Part shown: piece by piece, positions 1 to 8,816 of the stretch
Layout: each line of letters opens with the position of its first letter
Numbering within the stretch: position 1 is the stretch's first letter
Assembly (NCBI GenBank): GCA_900539915.1
Contig: UQDU01000032.1
Coordinates: forward strand, 1-23,510
DNA length: 23,510 nt
Source of the DNA: an uncultured Bacteroidales bacterium
GTDB lineage: Bacteria > Bacteroidota > Bacteroidia > Bacteroidales > Muribaculaceae
Direction of reading: 5' to 3'
Program-made: the position numbers and the translations under genes
Notes under the pieces: model-generated
Told to the model about the DNA's origin: nothing
What the model saw: only the letters and a program-made list of their open reading frames with translations
The model's database searches: none

Positions 1-52
1 GAGATCTACACGAGCCTTATCGTCGGCAGCGTCAGATGTGTATAAGAGACAG
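1..52 (+). other. Illumina Nextera i5 adapter remnant (non-genomic)
   Basis: Bases 1-11 match the inner end of the P5 flow-cell oligo. Bases 12-19 (GAGCCTTA) sit where the 8-nt i5 index lies, 20-33 match the Nextera read-1 adapter (TCGTCGGCAGCGTC), and 34-52 are the 19-bp Tn5 mosaic end AGATGTGTATAAGAGACAG. The order and spacing are exactly those of a tagmentation library molecule. Genomic sequence therefore begins at base 53. Any protein containing MCIRDR on the plus strand, or ending in LSLIHI on the minus strand, is an artefact of this adapter. Confidence 0.98.
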
Positions 53-877
53 GGCGAGAATCTGGTCATCCGTCATGGATAGGAGGGGGGTTGTCGGGGC
101 GAACTCAGGGATGTCTGACATTTTCGCATGGCGGTTGTGGGGGCATACATCCTGGCAGGTGTCACATCCGGCTATGCGTCCGCTGAGTTTTGTGCCCGGG
201 GGGAAGTCGCCGCGGTGCTCTATGGTCAGGCAACTCAGGCATCTGGTGGCATCTACTCCGCGGTAACTGTCAGACTCGCATCCGAGAGCACCCACGGGGC
301 ATGCTCTGACACATGCCATGCAGTCACCGCATGTCAGGGTGCATGGAGCGTCAGGCTCGATGTCCATGGTGGTCAGAATCTCGCCGAGGACCACGTAGGA
401 GCCTTCGCCGGGGATTATCAAAGTGTTGTTGCGTCCGATGAAACCGATGCCGGACTGTTGCGCCCAATAGCGTTCGCGGAGCGGAGCGGTGTCGACGCAC
501 ACGCGGAAATCCGATTCACTGAGTCCTTCGGCTGACATGATGGCCGAGGCTGCATCTGAAAGCCGCCGGCGCACAACTTCATGGTAGTCGGCTCCCCGGG
601 CATACCGCGCTATGGTAAAATGCGATTTTGGAGGAGGGGAAGGATGAAAGTAGCTGAACGCGGCCACAATGATGCTTTTCGCTCCCTCAAGGAGCAGACC
701 GGGGTTGTCACGCACTTCGTGGTAGCGGTCCATGTAGGCGAGCGGTGCCGAGTGTCCCGATGCAATCCATTGCCGGTATGCTTCTCGTGCCGCGACATCC
801 ACAGTCGCGACGTGCGCTATGCCTACAGCCGTGGCTCCGGCATCTCTGACAATGTCTGTGATTGCGCTCTTATCCAT
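53..877 (-). CDS. queG: Epoxyqueuosine reductase QueG, 3' end missing
   Basis: Cobalamin-dependent cytosolic iron-sulfur enzyme that reduces epoxyqueuosine to queuosine at the wobble base of tRNAs with GUN anticodons, the last step of queuosine synthesis. The family signature VDTAPLRERYWAQQSGIGFI lies at about residues 128-147, with the conserved Asp at 129. It is followed by a ferredoxin-like pair of [4Fe-4S] cysteine clusters: C183/C186/C189/C193 (CGDCMACVRACP) and C213, C216, C238, C241, C245 (CDTCQDVCPHNR). I start at the ATG at 877 (MDKSAITD) because the longer reading frame begins at a GTG inside the preceding gene. The start lies 17 bp after the deacetylase stop, so the two are probably cotranscribed. 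Only 275 residues are genomic, against 300 or more in the family; the last residues of the open frame (LSLIHI) come from the adapter at 34-52. Confidence 0.93.
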
Positions 878-894
878 GTGTCGGGATGATGCGG

Positions 895-1515
895 TTACTC
901 GCTGGAGATGACACGGAACTCGTAGCCTTGACTCTTGAGCCACTCGATGCTGCGTGGCAGGGCTGACTGGAGATTCCGCCACGCCTTGAGTGAGTCGTGA
1001 AACACGATGATGGAACCGTTGCGCGTGTATTTCTTGACGTTGGCAAACACCTTGTCAGGGGTCATGCGCTTGCTGTAGTCGCGTGTCACGAGGTCATACA
1101 TGATGATGTTGTAGTGGTGCTTGATGGCTGCAGCCTGTGCCCAGCGAATCAGCCCGTGGGGGGGACGAAACAGCGCACTTCCTATCAGTGCATCGGCTTC
1201 GGTGATGTCACGCATATATCGGAGCGTGGTCACCTTGAAGCCCTGGAGATGGTGCATGGTGTGGTTGCCTACGGTATGGCCACGACGGAGCACCTCCCGG
1301 TAGACATCGGGGTGCTTGCGCACATTGTCGCCCACCATGAAAAACGTGGCCTTGATGCCGTAGCGGTCAAGCACGTCAAGCACCCAGGGCGTCACCTCGG
1401 GTATGGGACCGTCGTCAAAAGTCAGGTATATGACCTTCTTGTCGCGGTGCTTAATACGCCATATCGCCTCCGGGAAGAGGAGGCGATATGGCAGTCGTGG
1501 TTGCTCTATAAGCAT
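895..1515 (-). CDS. Polysaccharide deacetylase, NodB domain (CE4)
   Basis: A 206-residue protein built almost entirely of one NodB homology domain. CE4 enzymes remove acetyl groups from N-acetylglucosamine-type sugars using a divalent metal. The motifs are visible: YLTFDDGP (motif 1, catalytic base and metal Asp), GNHTMHH (motif 2, the two metal-binding His), and FRPPHG (motif 3). There is no obvious signal peptide; the N-terminus LLFPEAIWR is only mildly hydrophobic, so location is uncertain. Its ATG (1513-1515) shares one base with the TAA stop of the upstream membrane-protein gene (TAATG), which implies translational coupling. Placement directly after a putative protein glycosyltransferase suggests envelope glycan work, but the actual substrate cannot be read from the sequence. 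Confidence 0.9.
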   Translation of the reverse strand: MLIEQPRLPYRLLFPEAIWRIKHRDKKVIYLTFDDGPIPEVTPWVLDVLDRYGIKATFFMVGDNVRKHPDVYREVLRRGHTVGNHTMHHLQGFKVTTLRYMRDITEADALIGSALFRPPHGLIRWAQAAAIKHHYNIIMYDLVTRDYSKRMTPDKVFANVKKYTRNGSIIVFHDSLKAWRNLQSALPRSIEWLKSQGYEFRVISSE

Positions 1516-4500
1516 TATTTTTCGTCAGAAAGGAAAGAGGCCTGGCGGTTGAAATTGACGCCCTTGTTGGCCGCTTGCTGCATGAAAGTCTCTGCGTCTC
1601 CGCCGAAGTCGCTGTAGGTCTGGAGAAGCTGGAGGTAGTAGTGCTGGTCTATCCAGCGGTCGGTGGTAGGGAGTGTCAGGTATTGCCATGGTTTGAGACT
1701 CTGGTAATACACGATATTCTGGGTGTACTGGTCAAGTTCGCCCTTGAGTATGGCGAGAGCTTTGTCGGTCAGCGTCTTGTCGCCGGTCAGTTCGGCCAAG
1801 GTGCCGTAGAGTTCGGCTGTCTGCTGTCCGAGCTGTATGCCGAACGGCTGAGCCTTTGTGGGCATTTTGGCCATCATCAGGTCAAGGACGGTTACAGCCT
1901 TCTTGTAGCGGTCGGCGGCAAATGCCTCTGCCTGAGCCTTGTTGTTGGCTATATTGACACTGTCAGTGGCCTGGATGCCCTCCACGGTCAGCGCGTGGGC
2001 AAGGTCATAGAGCGATGAGCGCGTGGATGTCACCATGCGGCGCACTGTCTCGTCGAGATACACCTCTTTGCCGTCGTTGACGGCATCTATGCCGCCCCAG
2101 CGGAAGCGCTCGGTCACGTTGCGGTACATCTTGTCGGTGTTGACACCTGTCATGCCGTTAGGTTCGCGGATAGGCGATACCTCGTAGGCCATGCCTGTGG
2201 AACGCAGATAGGGCGACAGACCGAGATAATACTCCGTGGGCACCGTGGAGGCGAAATATATCGGGCGGTTCCAGCCGTTGGCTGCGCTGGTGGCTATCAT
2301 GTCGAGCGAAATCAGTTTGCTCAGCGACATGCCGCCGTCACGTGCTGTAGAGGCATCCTGCATCATGTTGAAGTCTATGATGTCGTCGGCTACCTTGGCC
2401 TCGGCCTCGGTGATGCGTCCGGCTTTGACCATGGCTTCGCGGTCAACGGGGACATACATGTTGGGGTACTTCATCATCGGCAGGTTGTAGCCGTTCTTGT
2501 CGCTGCGTGCGTCATATATCTGCTCGAGTGACTTGAGGGCGTTGACCTTGGTGGTGTCCGGGTCAAAGAAGTAGTTAAATTGCAGACGGTCATAGGCGTA
2601 GTCGGCAGGCTTGGCGAGCATGTCGATGGCTGCGGCATCGTAGGTGGGATGCTTCATCTGATTGACATACCAGTCGGTGGTGAGGTAGCTGAGGTTGACC
2701 ACGCGGACATCGGTGCGCACACCCTCAACTTCCTGGGCATACCAGAGGGGGAATGTGTCATTGTCGCCGTTGGTAAAGATGATGGCGTTGTCATCAAGCG
2801 AATTGAGGTAGTTGAAACCGAAGTCGCGGGCGGTGTAGCGTCCGCTGCGGTCATGGTCGTCCCATGTCTGCGATACCATCTGTATGGGCACCAGCAGACC
2901 GATGACGGCGGCGATTATGGCCGTCACCTTGCTATGGTCGGATTTAGACTTCTTTCCGAGCAATCCGTTAAGCGCCATCCACAGGCCGGTCACGCCGATG
3001 CCTATCCATATGGCAAACGCATAGAACGAGCCGGCAAACGCATAGTCGCGCTCACGTGGCTGTGTGGGTGTCTGGTTGAGGTAGAGCACTATGGCTATGC
3101 CGGTCATAAAGAAGAGGAAGAACACTACCCAGAACTGCTCAATGCCACGCTTGGAGGTGAATGCCTGCCATGCCAGACCGATGATGCCGAGAAGCAGAGG
3201 GAGCATGTAGTAGACATTGTGGCCCTTGTTGGCCTTGCCGAGGTCGTCGGGCAGGAGCGACTGGTCGCCCAGGCGCGGATTGTCGATAAACGGTATGCCG
3301 CTGATCCAGTTGCCGTTGTTGACCTCGCCGTTGCCCTGTATGTCGTTCTGACGTCCGGCGAAGTTCCACATGAAATATCGCCAGTACATCTGGTTGAGCT
3401 GGTAGGTGAGGAAGAATCGCAGGTTTTCGCCCATGGTAGGCTTTATTTTTGTCACCTTCTGGAGCGGTTCGCCGTTTTCATCCACATAGACGGTAGCATC
3501 TACAGGCTGCCCCTTCATGTCTATCCAGTCGGTGTATGCTCCGAGATGCGATGAGCTGTGGATGCGTGGAAACAGCATGTTGAGCTCGGGGGTGGTGACA
3601 TATTCTTTCTTGTATCCGTAGTTGACATAGCGGTCTTTGCCGCCGTCTACTGCCTTGCCATAGAGCGGTTTGGTGAGATTGACCACCGGGCGCGGTGTCT
3701 GACCCTCCACGCGGTAGAGGATAGAGGAGTTGACGGTGCGTCCGTAGAGCAGGGGAGTCTCGCCGTATTGTTCGCGGTTGAGGTAACTTGACAGGGTGAA
3801 TACGTTGTCGGGGGCGTTCTGGTTCATGGGGGTGTTGGCCGACGAACGTATCAGCAGCAGTGCATAGCTCGTATATCCGATGAATATCACGAAGCAGCTG
3901 AGCGTCACCACCGTGAGCACCCTGACGGGAATCTTCTTGGCAATCCACAGGTAGGCAGCCAGTCCGCCGAGGATGATGACAGGTATCCACATGCTTTCGC
4001 CGATGAAAGGTATGCCGCTGAGGAGGATAGCGAGCAGGAAGGAGACCTTCATCTTCATGGGGCTGTTTTGAGCATACATGGAGTGTATGCACCATATGAA
4101 GGCGGCGATGGTCATGAGTGCATAGATAAGCACGCCCATGTTATATGACATGCCGCAGGTGTTGACGAAGAACAGCTCGAAATATTGCGACATCTCGATG
4201 AAGCCCGGTACGAGGCCGAACAATATCAGTCCGATTATCACAAACGAAACCGCCAGGGCTATCAGCGAGCCTGATGCCGTGGTCTTGGCCCACTTGCGGT
4301 AATAGACCACCAGCACTATGGCCGGGATGCAGAGCAGGTTGAGCAGGTGCACGGCTATGGATATGCCGATGACGTAGGCTATCAGCACGAGGTAACGGTC
4401 ACTGTGGGGCTGGTCGGCACGGGCTTCCCACTTGAGTATCAGCCAGAACACTAATGCCGTACAGAACGACGAGAAGGCATATACCTCGGCCTCTACAGCC

Positions 4501-4925
4501 GAAAACCAGAAGGTGTCGCTCCATGCGTAGGCCAGTGCGCCGCAGAGTCCCGAGCCCATGATGACTATCATCTTGGTCAGCGGTATGCTCTCGGCATCGT
4601 CACGTACTATCAGACGCTTTACAAGGTGGGTGATGGTCCAGAACAGCAGCAATATTGTGGCCGCACTGAACAGCGCCGAGGAGGCGTTGACCATCAGCGG
4701 AATGAGTTCGGTGTTGCCGCCGGCGAAGTTGACGGCTACGCGGGCCATCATTATCCATATGGGGTTGCCCGGCGGATGCCCTACTTCAAGCTTGAATGCC
4801 TGTGATATGTACTCCGGGCAGTCCCAGAAACTGGCGGTAGGCTCCAATGTGAGCAGATAGGTGACGGCGGCAATCAGAAAGCACAGCCATCCCAACGAGT
4901 TATTGACGAGATTGTAACGTTTCAT
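1515..4925 (-). CDS. DUF2723 / TMEM260-like membrane protein, putative GT117 O-mannosyltransferase
   Basis: A 1136-residue integral membrane protein. The N-terminal half carries many hydrophobic helices and the family hallmark at residues about 32-54, where SFWDCPEYI is followed by GHPPGNP; D35 and E38 are the likely catalytic acids by analogy with other GT-C enzymes. After the last helices comes a soluble region beginning near the conserved NGDNDTFPLWYAQEVEG stretch, and ending in a helical TPR-like tail. The DUF2723 family is now linked to CAZy GT117 because the animal member TMEM260 is a protein O-mannosyltransferase. In Bacteroidota, where many periplasmic proteins are O-glycosylated, a similar role is plausible but unproven here. 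A good -7 box lies just upstream, and the gene is coupled to the deacetylase behind it. Confidence 0.88.
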   Translation of the reverse strand: MKRYNLVNNSLGWLCFLIAAVTYLLTLEPTASFWDCPEYISQAFKLEVGHPPGNPIWIMMARVAVNFAGGNTELIPLMVNASSALFSAATILLLFWTITHLVKRLIVRDDAESIPLTKMIVIMGSGLCGALAYAWSDTFWFSAVEAEVYAFSSFCTALVFWLILKWEARADQPHSDRYLVLIAYVIGISIAVHLLNLLCIPAIVLVVYYRKWAKTTASGSLIALAVSFVIIGLILFGLVPGFIEMSQYFELFFVNTCGMSYNMGVLIYALMTIAAFIWCIHSMYAQNSPMKMKVSFLLAILLSGIPFIGESMWIPVIILGGLAAYLWIAKKIPVRVLTVVTLSCFVIFIGYTSYALLLIRSSANTPMNQNAPDNVFTLSSYLNREQYGETPLLYGRTVNSSILYRVEGQTPRPVVNLTKPLYGKAVDGGKDRYVNYGYKKEYVTTPELNMLFPRIHSSSHLGAYTDWIDMKGQPVDATVYVDENGEPLQKVTKIKPTMGENLRFFLTYQLNQMYWRYFMWNFAGRQNDIQGNGEVNNGNWISGIPFIDNPRLGDQSLLPDDLGKANKGHNVYYMLPLLLGIIGLAWQAFTSKRGIEQFWVVFFLFFMTGIAIVLYLNQTPTQPRERDYAFAGSFYAFAIWIGIGVTGLWMALNGLLGKKSKSDHSKVTAIIAAVIGLLVPIQMVSQTWDDHDRSGRYTARDFGFNYLNSLDDNAIIFTNGDNDTFPLWYAQEVEGVRTDVRVVNLSYLTTDWYVNQMKHPTYDAAAIDMLAKPADYAYDRLQFNYFFDPDTTKVNALKSLEQIYDARSDKNGYNLPMMKYPNMYVPVDREAMVKAGRITEAEAKVADDIIDFNMMQDASTARDGGMSLSKLISLDMIATSAANGWNRPIYFASTVPTEYYLGLSPYLRSTGMAYEVSPIREPNGMTGVNTDKMYRNVTERFRWGGIDAVNDGKEVYLDETVRRMVTSTRSSLYDLAHALTVEGIQATDSVNIANNKAQAEAFAADRYKKAVTVLDLMMAKMPTKAQPFGIQLGQQTAELYGTLAELTGDKTLTDKALAILKGELDQYTQNIVYYQSLKPWQYLTLPTTDRWIDQHYYLQLLQTYSDFGGDAETFMQQAANKGVNFNRQASFLSDEK

Positions 4926-4946
4926 CTATGAGTGTGATAATCCACG

Positions 4947-4980
4947 CAAAGTTACAAACTTTCCGCTAATCCCCTGCAAC
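4947..4980 (-). promoter_or_regulatory. Bacteroidota-type promoter for the DUF2723 gene
   Basis: On the minus strand TAACTTTG (4947-4954) fits the -7 consensus TAnnTTTG exactly. A TTGC at about 4976-4979 sits roughly 21 bp upstream, in the place of the -33 TTTG box, although it matches only partly. The -7 box ends 21 bp before the start codon at 4925. Assignment is by motif match only. Confidence 0.6.
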
Positions 4981-5011
4981 CTCCCTCGCCAAATTCATAT
5001 CGTGATGACAG

Positions 5012-5047
5012 AGGATGCGCCTCGACTGGTGGAGCGTGGCGCATCCT
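5012..5047. repeat. Perfect 10-bp inverted repeat (hairpin)
   Basis: AGGATGCGCC (5012-5021) and GGCGCATCCT (5038-5047) form a perfect 10-bp stem around a 16-nt loop, in the 186-bp gap between permease and DUF2723 gene. No T-run follows on the minus strand, so it is not a classic intrinsic terminator. It may stop or stabilise the permease mRNA, or be a relic of a palindromic repeat. Confidence 0.6.
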
Positions 5048-5111
5048 GGGGACAGGGTTGAAGGTGTCATTGCGGCGTCTTGCCTGCTCCTTCACACTGT
5101 TATGGGGATGG

Positions 5112-6728
5112 TTACATATGCTTGGCCTGGGCGTGTCGGGCTATGGCTCCGGTCTCGGCGTCCTCTACCTCCTGTTCGGTAGGTTCGTAGCCTTCCTTCC
5201 ATTGTGACACTTCCCATGGCTTGCGGTCCTCTATCTGCCAGTCAAAGGGGTAGAAGTGGGCATTGGGATCGCGCCAAGAGGGTTTGCGCTTGGCGTAGAC
5301 TATCAAGGGGAGAGCGACGAAAAGAGCTGTGCCGAGTATCAGTATGCCGATGTAGACCACCGGACTGCCGGTGGCTATCTGTGACGGCGGCAGATAGCTG
5401 AGAGCCAGCGCAAGCACCGCTCCGGCTATGCCGAGTATGCACACCACCCACTTGCCGGCCTGACCGCCGGGCACTTTGAAGCCTCGCGTTTTCTTGGGCT
5501 GTGTGTGGCGCAGACGTAGGAATGCGGCATAAATCATCAGCACCATGATGAGGTAGATGATGGTAGCGAGCTGCGACATTATCTGATACGCTGATTCTAC
5601 GGTAGGGAGCACGAGCAGAACCAGGGTAAGAACCGTTACGAATATGCCTTCAACCCAGAGTATGGGCTTGTTGATGCCGTTCTTGTTGACTTTCTGAAGC
5701 GAACGGGGCAGATACCCTGACTGAGCCACGGCCATAAGGCCTGTTACCGGGCCTGTTACGAGGGCACTGACCTGTCCTACCACACCGTACATTATGAGGA
5801 GTGCCATTATATTGCCGAGCCAGCTGACGCCGAAACTTGACCACAGGGATTTGTATGCTACCAAGAGCGATTGGAGCAGATTGATGTTGTCGGCAGGTAT
5901 GACCACTCCGATGACAAGCGTTCCGAGGGCATACAGGGCAACGATTACTATAACCGCTATCAGCACTGATTGCGGAAACTGTTTGGCCGGATTGCTCATG
6001 TCGTTGATATGCACCGCCTGCATCTCCATACCGGCATAGAAGAGGAATATAGATGCGGCAAGCACTATGGTGCTGAGATGGGAGAAGTCAGGGAAGAACG
6101 GGACGTCGGTCAACGCTACCGGCTTGCCGACACACACATATATTACTCCGAGTATGATTAGCAAAGCCCCCGGGATGATGGTGCCGAACAGTCCGCCTGA
6201 CGTACTGAGCTTGTTGGCCATCTTCTGTCCGCGGAAAGAGTTGAACGTGGCCGCCCAGTAAATCACCATCGCGACAATCAGGGTGTAGAACTTGTTGGAG
6301 GCCAAAGCTGCATCAAAACTCTCGGGCCATGCTATGTAAGCCAGTGAAGCGGCTCCGAACATAAGCACCGTCGGAAACCATATGACTATCGTCTGCCACT
6401 CAAGATACATGGCCGTCCAACCCCATCGCGGACCGAAGGCCTCGGACACCCATCGGTATAGACCGCCGGCTTTGGTGTAGGTCGATGCCAGTTCGGCGCA
6501 TACGAGCGAAAACGGCACCAGGAAAACTATAGCTGCGAATATGTAATAGAATATTGACTGGATGCCGAATTTTGCCTCAGAAGGCAGCCCTCTCATACTC
6601 AATATGGAGGTGATTATCATAATAGCCATAGCCACCATGGTCAGAGACCCTTTGGCTGTGGAGATTATCTTCTTGCGCCCCGAGGCCGTAACCGCAGGTT
6701 CCGGTTGGGAGATGGTAGGTTTGCTCAT
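5112..6728 (-). CDS. APC-superfamily amino acid permease, GadC/YjeM-like
   Basis: A 538-residue inner-membrane transporter with about 12 hydrophobic helices. The first helix region (residues about 27-50, ending ILSMRGLPSEAKFG) and the segment AELASTYTKAGGLYRWVSEAFGPRWGW match the pattern of glutamate/GABA antiporters and their relatives in the APC superfamily. A charged cytoplasmic tail of about 60 residues follows the last helix; GadC also has a C-terminal tail that plugs the channel, but I cannot show that this one does. No glutamate decarboxylase or glutaminase lies nearby, so the substrate (glutamate, GABA or another amino acid) is open. The gene starts at the ATG at 6728 and is divergent from the phosphate symporter, with 234 bp between them. 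I found no convincing -33/-7 pair for it. Confidence 0.85.
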   Translation of the reverse strand: MSKPTISQPEPAVTASGRKKIISTAKGSLTMVAMAIMIITSILSMRGLPSEAKFGIQSIFYYIFAAIVFLVPFSLVCAELASTYTKAGGLYRWVSEAFGPRWGWTAMYLEWQTIVIWFPTVLMFGAASLAYIAWPESFDAALASNKFYTLIVAMVIYWAATFNSFRGQKMANKLSTSGGLFGTIIPGALLIILGVIYVCVGKPVALTDVPFFPDFSHLSTIVLAASIFLFYAGMEMQAVHINDMSNPAKQFPQSVLIAVIVIVALYALGTLVIGVVIPADNINLLQSLLVAYKSLWSSFGVSWLGNIMALLIMYGVVGQVSALVTGPVTGLMAVAQSGYLPRSLQKVNKNGINKPILWVEGIFVTVLTLVLLVLPTVESAYQIMSQLATIIYLIMVLMIYAAFLRLRHTQPKKTRGFKVPGGQAGKWVVCILGIAGAVLALALSYLPPSQIATGSPVVYIGILILGTALFVALPLIVYAKRKPSWRDPNAHFYPFDWQIEDRKPWEVSQWKEGYEPTEQEVEDAETGAIARHAQAKHM

Positions 6729-6926
6729 ATCTGTGTAATAACTGTCTTAGATTAAAATTAACTATAGTTATAACATTCTCGGGGCGCAATAGGTTATCTC
6801 ATAAGGGATTTTAACACTATTCCCTATCTCCTCAGTCTTTGGCCTTTTTGCATGTCCATTCCGGAGATGTAACCGAGATGTTAAAAAATCATAGCGGCAA
6901 TATCGCGGAGTTTTGCACATTTTCAT

Positions 6927-6934
6927 TAACTTTG
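6927..6934 (+). promoter_or_regulatory. -7 box for the Na+/phosphate symporter gene
   Basis: TAACTTTG matches TAnnTTTG exactly and ends 28 bp before the ATG at 6963. A TTTG is present at 6912-6915, but it is only 11 bp upstream, too close for a normal -33 box, so only the -7 element is supported. The same eight bases form the -7 box at 4947-4954. Confidence 0.55.
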
Positions 6935-6962
6935 CGCTTGTACATACTTCTACCTGAAATAG

Positions 6963-8801
6963 ATGAATTATTCTATACTTGACTTTCTCGGGCTGTTAGG
7001 CTCGGTGGGCCTCTTCCTCTACGGAATGAAGGTCATGAGTGAAGGCCTACAGAAGGCTGCGGGCGACCGTCTCCGCAATATCCTCTCGGCAATGACGCGC
7101 AACCGGTTCACCGGTCTGCTTACCGGCTGCCTTATCACAGCCCTGATACAAAGCTCAAGCGCATCTACGGTGATGGTGGTCAGCTTCGTCAACGCCGGCC
7201 TGATGTCGCTGGCGCAGTCTATGGCGGTAATCATGGGTGCAAACGTCGGCACGACGTTTACGGCCTGGATTATCTCACTGCTCGGCTTTTCGGTGGATGT
7301 ATCGGCCTTTGCGCTGCCCATCCTGGCGGTGGCTGTGCCGTTGCTGTTTGCCAAGAAAGGACGCACCAAGTCCATTGGCGAGTTTCTCGTGGGCTTCGCG
7401 CTGCTTTTCATGTCGCTGGCGCAGATTAATCTCCATGTGCCTGACCTGCAGAGCAATCCCGAGATGTTTGCATTCCTGCAGAGCTATGCCGACATGGGTT
7501 ATGGGTCGGTGCTGATATTCCTGTTGGTGGGCGTCGTGGTCACTATGGTGCTCCAGTCGTCGGCGGCTATGTTTGCCATAGTGCTGATAATGTGTTCCAA
7601 GGGATGGATTGATTTCGAACTGTCATGTGCGCTGGTGCTTGGATCCAATATCGGCACTACCATCACACCTATCATAGCCTCAATGAGCGGTAATGTCGCA
7701 GCCAAGCGCACCGCCATGGGGCATCTGTTGTTTAATGTACTCGGCACTGTATGGGCGCTTGCGGTGTTCATGCCGTTTGTTGACCTTACGGCGTGGGTCA
7801 CCGAGGCTATAGGCTCGGGCAACCCCGAGGGGCTGTCGCAATATGTACGCCATCTCGAGGCTACCGACCCAGACATATACAATCATCTCTTCAACACCAA
7901 TCCGCCCAACGAGATAAGCGAGCGGCTTGCCGCTTCCCAGGCCCGTGTGGCATCGCTGCAGGTAAGCGTGTCGATAGGCCTTGCCATGTTCCATACGCTG
8001 TTTAACCTGTTTAATGTCACCATAATGATATGGCTCACGAAGCTGTATGTGAAGGTGGTGATGTGGATAGTGCCGTCACGCAAAAACGAGGACGAGGAAT
8101 TCCAGCTCAAATTCATCTCCGGCGGTCTTGTCAATGCTTCGGAACTCAACCTCTCGCAGGCCGAAAAGGAGATTGCCGTGTTTGGCGAACGTGTGCAGCG
8201 CATGATAGGCATGGCGCAAGAACTGGTGCACACCAAGGAGGGCACGGACGAGTTTACCAAACGCTTCTCGCGTCTTGAGAAATATGAGGAGATTTCCGAC
8301 CGCATGGAGATAGAGATAGCCCACTATCTCAACCGCTGTGCCGAGGGTCGTCTGTCAAACGAGGGTAAGCTCCACATAGCCGCCATGCTCAGCATCGTTG
8401 CCGAAATCGAGAGCATAGCCGACTGCTGCTACGGTGCCGGCAAGATCATGCTCCGCAAGCATGAAAGCAATGCCGAGTTCAATCAGGAGATATATGATAA
8501 TGTAGACAGCATGTTTGAGCAGGTTTCGTCGGCCATGGCCAACATGCTCAAGCTCATCGGAGACATAGAGCATGTGCATGAATCTGACATAATAGCGTCG
8601 TACAACCGCGAGCGCGAACTCAACAATATGCGCAACCAGCTGCGCGGCGAGAACGTCAACAATATCAACAACCGCGTCTACGAATACCAGAGCGGCATCT
8701 ATTATATGGACCTCGTCAGCGACATAGAGCGCATGGGCGACTATATAATCAATGTGGTGGATACGGTCAAAGAGCGGTTCCGCCGTCAGATAGTGCGTTA
8801 A
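6963..8801 (+). CDS. Na+/phosphate cotransporter family protein with PhoU-like tail
   Basis: A 612-residue inner-membrane protein of the NptA/SLC34-like family, which couples phosphate (or an anion) to sodium. Two inverted halves are visible, each with the paired signatures of the family: QSSSAS (63-68) with GANVGTT (92-98), and QSSAA (198-202) with GSNIGTT (227-233). The membrane part ends near residue 370. The remaining about 240 residues are helical and charged, in the pattern of the PhoU-like domain often fused to bacterial members, and probably act as a cytoplasmic regulator. The gene has its own -7 box and is followed after 15 bp by the DUF5715 gene, which is likely cotranscribed. No pst or phoBR genes are in the window. 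Confidence 0.93.
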   Translation: MNYSILDFLGLLGSVGLFLYGMKVMSEGLQKAAGDRLRNILSAMTRNRFTGLLTGCLITALIQSSSASTVMVVSFVNAGLMSLAQSMAVIMGANVGTTFTAWIISLLGFSVDVSAFALPILAVAVPLLFAKKGRTKSIGEFLVGFALLFMSLAQINLHVPDLQSNPEMFAFLQSYADMGYGSVLIFLLVGVVVTMVLQSSAAMFAIVLIMCSKGWIDFELSCALVLGSNIGTTITPIIASMSGNVAAKRTAMGHLLFNVLGTVWALAVFMPFVDLTAWVTEAIGSGNPEGLSQYVRHLEATDPDIYNHLFNTNPPNEISERLAASQARVASLQVSVSIGLAMFHTLFNLFNVTIMIWLTKLYVKVVMWIVPSRKNEDEEFQLKFISGGLVNASELNLSQAEKEIAVFGERVQRMIGMAQELVHTKEGTDEFTKRFSRLEKYEEISDRMEIEIAHYLNRCAEGRLSNEGKLHIAAMLSIVAEIESIADCCYGAGKIMLRKHESNAEFNQEIYDNVDSMFEQVSSAMANMLKLIGDIEHVHESDIIASYNRERELNNMRNQLRGENVNNINNRVYEYQSGIYYMDLVSDIERMGDYIINVVDTVKERFRRQIVR

Positions 8802-8816
8802 GATACATCATAGCCG

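Noticed and set aside
34..52. Tn5 mosaic end as evidence of a real Tn5/IS50 insertion
   Set aside because: It is preceded by the full Nextera adapter with index and P5 remnant, so it comes from library preparation.
2580..3554. 324-residue open frame on the plus strand
   Set aside because: It lies wholly antisense to the DUF2723 gene, has no recognisable domain, and its residues mirror the codon bias of the real gene.
6912..6934. Full -33/-7 promoter pair before the phosphate symporter
   Set aside because: The TTTG is only 11 bp from the -7 box, too close for the usual 19-21 bp spacing, so only the -7 box is kept.
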